DNA of 64,000 nt from Rhyzopertha dominica (GCA_025024175.1 QCXZ01000001.1:39798942-39862941); one strand, 5' to 3'. Shown: positions 22,825-34,020, numbered from the stretch's first letter. The notes: generated from the letters alone by a model not told the origin. A program made the numbers and translations.

Positions 22825-25800
22825 TCAAAGTAAACTATCGTCTAATGGCAACGCACAAATTCTGTTAAATGCCCGTGTAATAACTCCATTTGGAGTTTTA
22901 ACTTTAAACACTCGCGCAACTCGATCACCTCCTCGCACTATGGAGACGATGCGTCGTAGTTTCCATTTTAGTGGAGGTTGGTTGTCCTCCTTTAAGACAA
23001 CTAAGCTGCCTTCCTGGATGCCAACGTTGCTGCTGGATGGCCACTTGGTGCGCTTCTGCAGCTCAGAAACGTATTCCTTATTCCAACGCTCCCATATGTG
23101 TTGCGTTAAGCGTTGGAGTAGCTGGTAGCGAGACAGACGGTTGATGGGATGTTGTCGGAAATCTGGCGTGGTCATGAGCGAGCGGCCGATAAGGAAATGC
23201 GCAGGGGTAAGTGGGGTGAAATCGTCGGGATCGGTAGATAAAGGACACAAAGGTCTAGAATTCATAACGGCATAATGGCAATTACCGACAACACGCTTGA
23301 GATGATGCTTTATAGTTTTAATACCTGCCTCTCAGAGGCCGCCAAAATGAGGGGCATATGAAGGCGAAAAATACCGTGTAATATTATCTTCAGCTAAAGC
23401 AGTTGATATTGCTTCTGAATGTTTAGTAACAAAATATGTCAAATCCTTAAGATCTGCACTTGCAGCCACAAAATTACGTCCATTATCGGAAAATATATCT
23501 TGAGGCTTTCCTCGTCTAGCAATAAATCGTTTGAGTGCCATCAAGAACGCATTTTTGGATAGCTCCGTGACTAGCTCTATATGAACACACTGTGGCGAAA
23601 CAAATAAAGATACATATGTACGCTTTTATGAGTTTAGAGCCTCTACCGTTTCGATCGCGAATTAAAAGAGGGCTAGTGTAATCTACACCAGAAACCATAA
23701 ATGGGGGTCCAGCCTGTAGGCGTTGAGCTGGAAGATTGCCCATTACAAATTGAAGGGTTTTGGGTTTATTTCTAAAACAGCTAACACAACGGTGAACTGT
23801 AGCTTTTGCTAGGTTGCGCCCCCCTATAGGCCAAAACCTTTCGCGTATATTTGCTAATAATAATTGGGGACCGGCATGCATTAATTGCTTATGAGTATAT
23901 TCGAATACAGGGACTGTTACCCTGTGCTTTACAGAAAGAATAGCGGGATGCTTTTTGTCATATGAAAAATCTGCATTCTCTAACCGACCGCCAACGCGCA
24001 AAATTCCGAATGAATCTAAAAATGGTTTTAGCATAGATATTTTGCTCGATTTGTCTAACATCTTCTCTTGTTGCAAGATTCTGATTTCTCGCGGAAAAGA
24101 ATCTTGCTGGGATAACTTAACAATAAAGTAAAAAGCGTGATTTAACTCAGAAGCGGTAAGCTTTGAATTATGTTGAGGTTCGGCTTTAAACAGCTTTGAT
24201 TTACAATTGCTTATGAATCTGAAAACGTATGCAATGCACCGTTTTAGGCGCGCGAATCTGAAAAACCTGTTAAAATGAACTAATGATGATGACTGTGCCA
24301 ATAAAACCTTTGTGAGATTCCTGCTTTCTGTTGTATCTGGAATGCTAAGTGATACAATTTCAGGCCATTGTTCTGAATTTTGAGTAAGCCATGGGGGCCC
24401 GTGCCACCATAAATCGTAAACTTTCGGGTTGAACTCCTCTAGAAAGAAGATCTGCTGCATTATCTTTGCTCGGCACATGTCGCCACTGTACAAATGATGT
24501 TGTTTCTTGAATTTCGCATACGCGACTGCATACAAAAGTTTTAAGGATATTCGCAGCGGTTTTCAGCCAACCCAATACAATTGTTGAATCGGTCCAAAGA
24601 AAACAATCATTCAAGTTTAAGTTTAATGATTCTATTACTAAAGTTAAGAGCCGTGATAATAAAACAGCACCACATAATTCTTTTCGGGGTAATGTTACTG
24701 GCTTTACTGGTGCTACCTTTGATTTGGCGCAAAGAAGATGAACTTGTGAAATTCCATCTTGATCTATGGTTTTTATGTATATACAACCACCATAAGCGTT
24801 TTCGGATGCGTCCGAGAAGCCATGAATTTCAACGCGAGCATGGTTAGGGCTTCTAACTAATCTTTGAACTTTTAAAGTGTTTAAAACGTGTAATTGATGC
24901 ATGAATCGGTGATATTTTTCCTGAATGTCTGAGGGCAAAATGTCATCCCATGACAGTTTTTCCAGCCAGAGCTTTTGTAACATGATTTTCAAAACAATTA
25001 CGCAAGGCGCTAATAACCCTAAAGGATCAAATACTTGTGATACTTGAGATAGCATTACGCGTTTAGTGATGCGATCCTTAGGCGGCGATATATGAATAGA
25101 GTATAAAAGCATGTCGGTATGAGGTGCCCAAGAGAGCCCCAAGATTTTTGCGTTCTCATTTTGGCCAAAATTTAGGATAACCGAGGAGCCAAGTTTGGCA
25201 CCGATTTCAGTTAGAATAAAATTTGCGCATACGGAAGCCTCCGCTTTTCAAATCAACAGTGATTAATTTGCATAGCTTGGAAGCTTCTTCTTTGGATGAA
25301 AAACCGGTAAGCAAATCGTCGACATAGCAATCACTTTTTATGATTCGAAACACTTGCTCATTTTTGCCTTTGTATTCTTGCGCGATTTCTTGCAAACATT
25401 TTATAGCTAAATACGCAGAACAAGCCATTCCATGTAACCGTTTGCAACTCAAAAATCTGCAATGGATCTTCCGGGTTTTCGCGCCAAAGAATTCGCTGCA
25501 ATGACTTATGGTCATCGTGTACTAAAACTTGACGGTACATCTTTTCGATGTCGGCACTGACAATGTACTTGTGTATTTGGAATCGTAACAAAACTGCAAT
25601 TAAATCGTTTTGTAATTTAGGTCAGACCATTTGGATATCGTTTAAGCTCATTCCGGTAGTTGTAGGAGCGGAGCAATCGAATACAACACGGAGACGAGTG
25701 GTTAAGGCGTTCTCACGGAGAACTCCATGATGTGGCATAAAATATGAAACTGGGTGTATTTTATTTTGCTTTAAAATGTCTTCCGCAGTTTCTACTAGTT

Positions 25801-26549
25801 TCATATGATTTATTTTGATATATTTTTGTATGAAATCGAAGTAAAGATGCTTCAAATCAGTGTTTCGTTTTAGTTTACACTCTAATTAAAAAATCTTGAT
25901 TTAGCATGCTCAAGTGAATCACCTAACGCTCCAAGAAAATCTTTTAATGGCAATTTGACTATAAAACGACCGTTTTGTCACGTGTTGTATTTGTTTTAAA
26001 ATGTGTTTCGCAAGCTATTTCCTCATTGCTTAATATTTTTTGAGGAGCGTTAACTTCTTCGAGTTCCCAGAAACGTGTTAAGGTGCTTTGAATATCTGCA
26101 TTGATTGAAAGATTGCAACGAACTGAATGTATTTCTTGAGATGAGTTAAACGCAGTTTCTTGCATTATAGGTTTATTCCTTCCTAAACTGATTCTACCTT
26201 GGCGTAAAATATCCCAAAAAAGTTCATTGCCTATTAATATGTCTACGCTTTGCGCCTTATGAAAATCTGGATCGGCAAGCATGACGGNTTTGGGAATATT
26301 TAAATTACTTATATCTAAAGTAACGGGAGGAACGAAACCTGTAATCTCAGGAACTATGAAGCAATGGATTTGCCTTTCAAATGAATTAATCGCTGACTTT
26401 ATTTAAGTTTGCACGTATATTTCAAATCGATGTTTGTGTTACCTATGCCTGTAATCGCTAAATGAGATTTCGCTTTTTCTAGCTTTAACTTGTCGTATAT
26501 TTTGCTGAAATGAATGATGTTTGTGAACCGCAGTCCAATAACGCTCTAA
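22825..26549 (-). pseudogene. pol: BEL/Pao pol (protease, RT, RNase H, integrase), multiply interrupted
   Basis: Reading down the minus strand: the protease active-site motif LLDCGSQTSF (about 26520); a DUF1758 continuation with ILIGNELFWD; RT with ADIEKMYRQV, WRENPEDPL and the catalytic CYVDDLLTGF (YVDD near 25315-25327); the A17-peptidase/RNase H region with FDPLGLLAPC, GFSDASENAYGG and LWTDSTIVLGWL; the integrase zinc-binding segment CVSCFRNKP; core motifs SGVDYTSP and IFSDNGRNF; and a C-terminal domain starting NSRPLCPL with TPAHFLIGRSL. Lesions seen: a TGA in place of the Trp of HFGGLWE (about 23332), a TGA near 25622, and frameshifts near 25440, 25205, 24420 and 23590. In each case the next family motif resumes in another frame. 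Confidence 0.9.
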
Positions 26550-27785
26550 CTGTATGAGTTCTATTATTTGCGTCTAAAACGTGTAACAATACTGTTGATA
26601 ATAACACATTGCTCGAAATTGTTGCATGAGAAGTTGTTAACGCGGTTGCATTTTCTTGCGATGTAATGAGGGTACTACTTGCTTGCGTTAAAGAAGCCTG
26701 GTCCGGTGCAATTTGGTTGTTTTGGTATGAATCGGGATGAAGTAACGTATGATGCTTGGATGAGCATTTTCTGCATGTTTGTTGTCTACACTGTTTATAA
26801 GAATGACCTGGCCTTAAACAGTTAGTGCAGATTTTCAATTCCCTAGCTTTATCGAATTTTTCTTTAGGTTTTAGTTTCATGAATTCAGAGCAGTTGTAAA
26901 TATTGTGATCTTTTTTGCATATAATGCACGTGGGGACCTCATCGCTTTTTTGATTTTCCCATTCGCGTAATGGGTTTGTAGCTTTGATGATATCATGTAC
27001 ATTAATAAAACATCCCATTTATCGGTGGGTTGCTTTAGTTGCTGCAACGCATGTAAATGTTTTGAGACGTAATCAATTATTTCGCGCAATTTGCTAGAAG
27101 ATTCTTTGCTTGTAGGTTCGACGTTAAATATTGATGGAATGTGATTGAAAATTAGAAGTCTTTTATTGTCGCACCTATCACGCAAAGCTTTCCATGCTAC
27201 CGAATAGTTCTCGCTAGTAAATTCGAGGGCACCAATCTCTTGTGCTGCACCGCCTTGCAATGATGATCTTAAATAATGAAAGCGCTGTATGTTATCCAAG
27301 CATTCGTTCTTGTGCACGAGTGCTTCGTATAGGTCAGCAAATTCCAACCAGCCATCAAAAGAACCAGAGAATTTTAGTAACTCGATTGGACGTAATTTTA
27401 TGCCAGCAGGTTTATGTGTGTTCGTGTCAAATGCATCACTAGCCCGATTACGCTTATGCAAACTGCTTTCGCCTAATGACAGTGACGACTTTACGTTAAA
27501 TTCACTTAATATTTGCTTCGCTTTAGCAATTAAGGAATAAAATGTTTCAAATTAAGTCCTTTCTTCATACTGGTTTTGTAATTGATCATCATCTGAAGTC
27601 AACTCGATCTCGTTTTGAATGCTTTCGAACTCGTGAATAAAATTTTGTGCAATGTTTAATCGCTCTTGTAAATGAATTATGTCAAATTCGCTAACGATGT
27701 CTTTACTTACATGCTCGTCTAGAAACTTACTGAAATTGGTCAGTTTCGCCTTCACTGACTCACGTTTGCGAATTAAATTTGCCAT
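26550..27785 (-). pseudogene. gag: BEL/Pao gag, interrupted
   Basis: Starts MANLIRKRESVKAK at 27785, a typical Pao-group N terminus with a helical heptad region. A DUF1759-like capsid region follows (IELLKFSGSFDGWLEF, then SVAWKALRDRCDNKRL). Zinc knuckles C-x2-C-x4-H-x4-C (CTNCLRPGHSYKQC) and a second Cys/His cluster (CRKCSSKHHTLLH) lie at about 26735-26840. A TAA at 27552-27554 interrupts the frame before FETFYSLIAKAKQ, and a frameshift near 26980 precedes the zinc-knuckle region. The capsid would package the RNA and feed the downstream protease and pol. Confidence 0.88.
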
Positions 27786-28049
27786 TTTGACCTATGACAA
27801 ATTGTGACGGTTACTGACAGGCGGCAAAATATGAATATATGAATGCGTATGATTAAGGAAACGGAGGACTCACCTCCTTATACCCTTGCAGATGTACTTA
27901 ATGAAGCTTTTGCTGTGGACCAACTGCTTCGTGTTTTCTTGCTTTACGTTTCTGATGAATTTCTACACCTTGCCGGAGTGCGGGGTAGGCGTAGCTCGCT
28001 CGTGCTCTGACGTACTCACATATGCTTGAAAATACGCTGATTTCTAGCT

Positions 28050-28069
28050 GAATCGGCTCGTAAGGACCA
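28050..28069 (-). promoter_or_regulatory. primer binding site, tRNA-Tyr-like
   Basis: Minus-strand TGGTCCTTACGAGCCGATTC begins 5 bases inside the 5' LTR. It matches the complement of an insect tRNA-Tyr 3' end (acceptor arm plus CCA) apart from one inserted A and one missing G. The position and TGG start are right for a BEL primer site; the tRNA identity rests on memory of tRNA-Tyr. Confidence 0.6.
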
Positions 28070-28074
28070 TTTTA

Positions 28075-28276
28075 TGGTCTAGACTCTGCAGTGGGCTCGA
28101 TGAATGTGGCGCGAATAAAAGATACTGCTTCTTTTAATACTTTTTTAATTGCACAAAATGTGACAGGTTAGCACCTGGCACCCTGCCACTACAAAATCTT
28201 AATTGCTATTATTGATTATTGCTTTATACGGTTGCATGGTTACAATAAATGAACATTAGAAATGGGGATTCTAACA
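28075..28276 (-). repeat. BEL/Pao 5' LTR, 202 bp
   Basis: Pair of 22542-22736, with a 7-bp insertion (GATTATT) and about four substitutions. Flanked on the outside by the CGTAT target duplication. Confidence 0.95.
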
Positions 28277-28281
28277 CGTAT

Positions 28282-29618
28282 TTATATACCTTATAGTAAA
28301 GTAAACTTATTGTGTAGCGATCGATTTCAACTTCTACCCAGGCAACTTTTAAAGGGGTAAATTTATGTCGATGTTAGAATAAATGTTTAGTCGTCCCCGC
28401 TTTTTCACTTTGCTTAGCATTTGCGCGTCTTCTACTGCATTATCCGTGAGGGTTTTACCGAAAAACACATAGTCAATCACTGGTACATTGCAACCATCAG
28501 GAAAATTGTCTGTTCTAAATTCATAATGCAAAAGTCGTCCAGAGAAAAAAAATAAAAAAATTTCGACAACTGGACGAATTAACGAATTGGTTAAGGCTTT
28601 TGCGGCCAGGTGACTCTACAGTCTACATCTAGCACCGGAAGTGGAAGGACCTCTGAAGAAGCATGCCACTCGTGCTAGCGAAACGTTGGGAAGCAATTCC
28701 GACCGACGACGGCTTCTAGACCCGAATCAGGACAACAGCTCTGGACGAATTAAGTTTTTGATTTTTTACTATAAGCATGTGTGATTGAAAATTCAAGAGA
28801 ACAATCTGTATGGAATATGATTGGAGTTGTAAGATTCCGTTGGTTTTGTATAGTCGTACAATCTCGCAACCAAAATTCGTTGTTTATATTTTTTTATAAC
28901 TAGTCAGTGCAATCTGAAACACTTCGTACGATGTAATATTGTCTCTAACCTTCATTTCACTTTTCTAATTTTACACCACTTATCTTATACACATCACCAC
29001 AACAACCTTCGAGTAGATAAATCCAGCGGTGCTCCAGTCAGCCCTATTGTGCTAAATTTAACACTTTTTAAAGCTTTTTAGCACTTTAGCACCCCCATAG
29101 ATCATTTAGTACTATTTTTGTTGCCTGTAGAAAAACAATCTATAGATCTATTCGTTTGATTTTCAAGAACTATTATACTGGCTAACTGTAGAATTGTTAT
29201 GTGTATGTGTGTGTGTTTGTGTGTATTCTGTTTGACCTACCTAAATTACTTACTTATAAAGGTAATCGAGTTGATTTTTGTTAATCATTTTAGATTTTCC
29301 GCGTTTAGCACTATTTTACCAAATTTAGTACCTAACATTCCCTAACTTCAGCACTTATCATAACCAGGTTTGGAACAACACTGGATAAATCGAAATTTTA
29401 AGTTTGAAAACCAGTATTCCAGAGCCGTGCCGGCAGCCCTCCATAGAAGGCTATAATAGAAGGCTCCGCTGGCGGCGCCTTGCCCCAAAAACACTGGAGA
29501 GATTCGAGCATATTACCGAATAGAGTTAGCGGTGTTTTTCATAGCTGTTAAGCATTTTGAGTGTCGTCGAACGGGTTTGTATTTTGTATGTATTCCAATG
29601 CTACCATACGGTACACAC
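28282..29618. other. no gene; holds a Penelope-like/hammerhead-like fragment
   Basis: No domain-bearing ORF. It contains the repeat fragment described in the next entry and a GT-rich microsatellite near 29200-29225. Around 29430-29480 is a small GC-rich inverted motif. Confidence 0.5.
28597..28760 (+). repeat. dispersed repeat with hammerhead-like core, possibly Penelope-like LTR fragment
   Basis: Contains CTGAAGA (28653-28659), an arm pair AGCATG/CGTGCT, then GAAAC, then CGTTGG…CCGACG. This is the order CUGANGA - stem II - GAAA - stem III of a hammerhead ribozyme, which Penelope-like elements carry in their terminal repeats. The base expected as U before the cleavage site reads A, three extra bases separate stem II from GAAA, and stem I is not evident, so activity is doubtful. 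The surrounding wording (GCGGCCAGGTGAC… GCAATTCCGACCGACGACGG) is that of a dispersed animal repeat. A related degenerate motif lies on the minus strand near 6020-6075. Confidence 0.4.
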
Positions 29619-29626
29619 AAACACGG

Positions 29627-30010
29627 CAGTGTTGCCAACTGATTAAAAAGGAAATCCCCCATATGTGTTCTTAAAATCCCCCAAATCAGAGACATATTCC
29701 CCTAAAATACAATTTATTGTATTAAACGAATTTATAAAAACACATATTGGTTTACAAATCTGCCATTACATCAATAATATTAATCACATCACGATCTAGA
29801 TTGTTTGTACTGGTATACTGGAATAGATGCCAGATAACGCTAGCTAATCAGTAACATTGCTTCATGACTTGAAAGAAACATTGATTTTATATATTACTAT
29901 TTTAGTCTAAAACCCCCTGAAAAATCTCCTAGATAAGAAAGCCCCTAAATTCCCCCTGTTCTTTAAAATACCCCAAATTTGAGGGGAAATCCCCTAAGTT
30001 GGCAGCACTG
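29627..30010. mobile_element. 384-bp hAT-like MITE
   Basis: Terminal inverted repeats CAGTGTTGCCAACT (left) and AGTTGGCAGCACTG (right), one mismatch. Flanking 8-mers AAACACGG (29619-29626) and AACCACGG (30011-30018) differ at one base, as an aged hAT 8-bp target duplication would. The interior is AT-rich with scattered CCCC runs and no transposase. Confidence 0.8.
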
Positions 30011-30204
30011 AACCACGGTGACAAGACGCGTGTAGACTGTAGAGCAGCTCTGTGCATGCCGTCACCTGTGCTGCAAACTTTCACTTTGACAGTTTGCCGT
30101 TTGCCGGTCTGCCACTACACGTGCGCCTTTCGTGATTTTCGACGCGGTACTTTTCCTAGTAGTGGAGTAAAATCGATCACAAATAATAACTTTTCTTTTT
30201 CTTG

Positions 30205-30670
30205 GCGTAGAACCAAATGAAACCTACATGATTGTGTTCACTATATAATTTTCTACCGGAAATGGTGATTGACGACATTTTTGACCGATGCAGAACTTTT
30301 TTATTTTCGGAAAACGTAAAAACTGCGCCAATATCGGAATCATTGCGTTCTAACAAATATCACCTCATATCTAAAGAACTATTTCAGATATCGCATTCAT
30401 CTTTTTTTTAAATTAAAGTGAAAATATGAGCGCTTGTAACAGTGTTAAAATAGTTTATAGAAGTTTAATATGTTTTGCAGGAAAAAAAAATAATGTCGTT
30501 ATACACTGCACGACTACTGAAACTTTAGACACGCGACAAACTTTTTTGTTTCTCAAAATTTATACTTATATGCAGCGAACGACATGTTGAGAGAGGTCTA
30601 AAAAAGTTTTTGGCGAAAAAATTATTGTCGTAGCTACCATGGTTTTCATGTTATGAATTTTTTCTTAACG
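30205..30670 (+). repeat. left inverted arm of the long-arm element
   Basis: Reverse-complement match to 33213-33682. On the + strand it encodes the same N-terminal peptide as the right arm does on the - strand (MKPT, then LCSLYN, LPEMVIDDI, CRTFLFSEN), but with TGA where the right arm has Trp. Confidence 0.85.
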
Positions 30671-30849
30671 AGTGTATCGCGCCAGACAGCACGCGCGCCG
30701 TAGTGTTATTCCTGGTGACCGAGCAGGTGACATACTTAAGGGTTGCCATAACACATAAGTATACTATATTTCACAAGAAGTAGGTACATTATTTGTGAAA
30801 ACGAAATGAAAGTACAACTTAAGAATATTTTAATACATTTATATGTCAG

Positions 30850-33670
30850 TATCAAGGTCTGCTTCTTCCTGTAACATAGTATTGTTGCAATTCGCACGTT
30901 TGCATTCACCGCAGCATTTCAACCCTTGCTTCACACAGTTGCACCTGTTTGTAGTACAGTTCCCATCAGAACAGGACACTGATAACGACTATCTTACAGA
31001 TTGCGGTATAGGATCTTGGTTTGCAAATAGGGTTTCCCAATAGAAAATAGTCAATGAAAAGAGAACAAATCCAAGCATTTATTTTAAGCAATAGCAACAA
31101 ATTAAACAACTACTAGATAGCAGAGGTTGAAACGAAAGCTACTAGAGCAATTACATCAGAAGGTAGACAACGTAAATGATCCTTTTTATTTAATCTACTA
31201 ATTAAACCAAAACTTGATATTATTGGATCAGATGTGTCAAGACAAGAGCGCTATTAAAAATATCTTCTAGGTTGTGACATCTACTGTCCTTTCGTGCATG
31301 CATTTCTCCATCCCTCTTGTATAATTTGTTTCTTCATTGTGATGCATCCTCGCCAAAAAATCCAACAGCTATTTAATAATATTTGTTTGCCGTGCACTAA
31401 AATTTTATGTACAGGTGCTGGCATTGGACACCAGTTATACTGTTGTACATAACGTTTTGCTGTCTCACTGCAGTGTCTTTCGAATAAATGTGGGTTTAGT
31501 CGATACTGACAGGAAAGTGCAATTAAAATATTTCCAAATCGACTAATTAAATCTTCATCAATATCACTTATTTGACCAAATAATTTTGGTTCACTAAAGG
31601 CACGACGAGAAATATTACCATCATTAGTATTTCCAGATTCATTATTTTTGTTTTATCCACATGAAGCCCCATTTGTTTCCAAAATCTGTCTTGAATTTGT
31701 AATTTCCGCTGTTTAAATAATTCATTTTCTGTTGCATCTCGTACTTGCCACGTTTTTATATGGATTCTGTATGAAATGTGTAGTATGCATTCAAACAATC
31801 GTATCCAAGCATGTAGGGGACTAATTCCGTACTGGAGTGTATTTGGTTTGGGGTCGAATACTGGTGAAGTAAAATTAAAGGTTTTTTTGGTGTTGAGCCA
31901 TATATAGGACAAGCTTGGGAAGATTTTGTACCGGTTAAAACATTAAGGAATCTTACCATCAATTAATGTCATGTACAAATTAAATTTAACACGTAGAATC
32001 TTTCCGCTTGCTACACTTTATCTAACTGTTGTAAATTACGAAGTTCTTCGTCCAGTCCAATATTGTTGCGTATGGTGGGTATATATCCGTGTTTCTCTCT
32101 TTACTTCCTAAACGAATATTCATGTATTGGCTTTTAGACAAATTGTTATCAAGTAGAAAATATAGGGCTTCTTCAGGGAAGAGGCATTCTAAGGAACTCT
32201 CTTAGTTCTGAAAGTAAAAGAAATTTTAAAATTTGGTTTAAAAGTCTAGGCTGCCACAGGCTGTTGCAGCACTATTGCTGGCGGCATGGATTAGGGCTTC
32301 TGGACTGGGGCCGCTAGTCTCGGTTATAATTCTTGACGTTCTCGTCTGCTTGAACGCTCCGATTTCTTATTGTAAGGGAGAGAGGGACGACCAAATTACG
32401 TTCTCTGGTAGATATGCATTCTTTGTATCGACTTAAAAATCCATTTAGCGTGATATTACACGACTGCCATTTATTTTGAAATTGTCTGCATAAACATCTA
32501 GCCATTTCTGTTATTATTTTGATATGACTGTTGGGCAAACTTGCACTTAACATTTAAAATGCATGCTGTAGCAGCAGAATATTTTTCTGATGTGCTATTT
32601 GCCTTTGTTACTAAAACATCAAAAAAAGTAGCATAAGTCAAGCAGGGGTAGCCTGAAATTCAAATTTCTTTTAACAGAATGCAGAGTATTGCAGGGCAAT
32701 GCAGGGTTGAAATAGTTTTTATACAGTTATACTAGATACCCATTACTATACTTTTGATCAAGAATTATTTTGGCCAACCTGGGCGAATTGAAAAAAAAGG
32801 TTGCAAATAGCCAGTAATGATGCAAAACTTGAAAAATTTTGACTTCTGCCTTATTTTAGAACTAATGACGGTTAATATTTGAAATAAAAGATGGTTTTAT
32901 ATAATACCTGTGTTCATTTTGATAATAATTTCAGGCACAACTTGTACATTTTCACAAATGTCAACTTTTTATGAGCATCAGTTAACTTAGTTACAAAGTA
33001 GTAACCAACACGCGTCAAACTAATACATTAAACTTTGACAGTTCTCTTGAATCTTGATTGCTTTAAGTCATAGCGACTATTGTTTTTATTGTAATGCATA
33101 AACTAGAGTGTGAAGATCAGTTCTGAATAGGTTTCAACTTATTACGCTTATTTTGACCACCTTTTTGAGCTACCTGGACCGCTGTGGCAGCCTGGCAGCG
33201 ACGTGACCCAACCGTTAAGAAATATAAATTCATAAAATGAAAACTATGGTACCTACAACAACAATTTTTTCGTCAAAAACTTTTTTATACCTCTCTTAAC
33301 ATATCGTTCGCTGCATATAAGTATAAATTTTAAGAAACAAAAAAGTTTGTCGCATGTCTAAAGTTTCAGTAGCCGTGCAGTGTATAACGACATAATTTTT
33401 TTTCTGCAAAACGTATTAAACTTCTTGTATAAATTATTTTAACATTGTTAGAAGCGCTCATGGTTTTACTTTCATTTAAAAAAAAGATGGACGCAATATC
33501 TCAAATAGTCCTCCAGCTATGAGGTGATATTTGTTAGAAGACCATGATTCCGATATTAGCGCAGTTTTTATGTTTTCCGAAAATAAAAAAGTTCTGCATC
33601 GGCCAGAAATGTCGTCAATCACCATTTCTGGCAGAAGATTATATAATGAACACAACCACGTAGGTTTCAT
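30850..33670 (-). pseudogene. transposon-encoded protein of unnamed family, decayed
   Basis: Minus-strand remnants occur in the order expected for one protein. In the right arm, an open frame starts MKPTWLCSLYNLLPEMV (33670). At about 31700-31830 lie PLHAWIRLFECILH, TWQVRD and GLHVDK. At 31588-31640, in another frame, comes SGNTNDGNISRRAF. Near the end, 30881-30943, is a cysteine cluster CNCVKQGLKCCGECKRANCN. I recognise the combination (PLHA-x-IR-x-FE, KWQ-x-R, NDGN-x2-RR-x-F, then C-x-C-x3-GL-x-C) as a set of conserved blocks in proteins scattered through insect and cnidarian genomes with transposon-like distribution, but I do not know a formal name. At least one frameshift (about 31645) and several stops separate the blocks. 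Whether the arm peptide joins the internal region by splicing is unknown. Confidence 0.55.
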
Positions 33671-33682
33671 TTGGTTCTACGC
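33213..33682 (-). repeat. right inverted arm of the long-arm element
   Basis: Reverse-complement match to 30205-30670. Carries the open N-terminal frame (33476-33670, minus) with Trp at the codon that is a stop in the left arm. Confidence 0.85.
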
Positions 33683-33866
33683 GACTTTTTTTTTCCTGAA
33701 GAAATGAGCGCCTTTTATGCCTCGCTTTACTCCTCTATAGTGCTTTTACGAATCGTTTAAAAAATATTCATGTTTGTTTCAAACATTTTGGATCTGTTGT
33801 GCTGCGTATTATTACAAATCGTAGTCAATAATAACACGAAATACTAAATGACGAATACTTAAAAAA

Positions 33867-34020
33867 ATGGTGAATTGCGCTATAAAAGGCTGTAAAAACT
33901 ACGACCGAATGTATACAAAGGGATCCGACATCAAGTACTTTCGGTTTCCAAAAATTGATGAATTTTCAAAAGCGTGGTTAAGAGCATGTCGCCGAGAAGC
34001 TAAAGTTAACCTAAAGAATG
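33867..34020 (+). CDS. THAP-type zinc-finger exon (first exon)
   Basis: Starts MVNCAIKGCKNYDRMY. It has the C-x4-C pair of the THAP finger, the FRFPK motif, then WLRACRRE. After VNLKN the sequence gives GGTAAGTTTAC, a strong splice donor (GTAAGT) at about 34021, exactly where THAP genes often end the first exon. The second zinc pair (C-x2-H with the HF motif) should lie on a later exon, which I could not find downstream. THAP fingers occur in host DNA-binding proteins and in P-element and Kolobok transposases. The closeness to the long-arm element (185 bp from the right arm) suggests a transposon origin, but its gene runs the other way. Confidence 0.6.

Larger units (their letters stand above)
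22542..28276 (-). mobile_element. complete BEL/Pao LTR retrotransposon, 5.7 kb, coding capacity broken
   Basis: LTRs at 22542-22736 (3') and 28075-28276 (5', minus-strand orientation) differ by about four substitutions and one 7-bp indel. Direct 5-bp CGTAT repeats flank the element (22537-22541 and 28277-28281). Inside, on the minus strand and in canonical order, lie gag with DUF1759-like capsid and zinc knuckles, a DUF1758-type protease, reverse transcriptase, RNase H, integrase and a DUF5641-like C terminus. Several frameshifts and nonsense codons break the single ORF expected of this family, so the copy is non-functional as read, in spite of its young LTRs. Some lesions could be assembly errors, since the window carries isolated N bases. 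Confidence 0.95.
30205..33682 (-). mobile_element. 3.5-kb DNA element with ~470-bp inverted arms enclosing a decayed gene
   Basis: Bases 30205-30670 and 33213-33682 are inverted copies of each other over their whole length. They share GCGTAGAACCAAATGAAACC at the outer end and CGTTAAG-type sequence at the inner end; weaker similarity may run ~60 bp further out. Between and partly within the arms lies a minus-strand coding remnant (separate entry). Long arms around a single gene are typical of a DNA transposon. I could not define a target duplication, so the exact ends are uncertain. The arms have diverged visibly, so the insertion is not recent. Confidence 0.75.

Noticed and set aside
22940..23128. 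Plus-strand ORFs within the BEL element (also at 24581-24847 and 27289-27540)
   Set aside because: Shadows of gag-pol on the minus strand, which carries all family motifs.
25685..25715. GAGTGGTTAAGGCGT, resembling the D-arm/A box of a Leu or Ser tRNA
   Set aside because: It lies inside the BEL reverse transcriptase coding region (codons for ENALTTRL on the minus strand) and no matching T-arm or anticodon stem follows.
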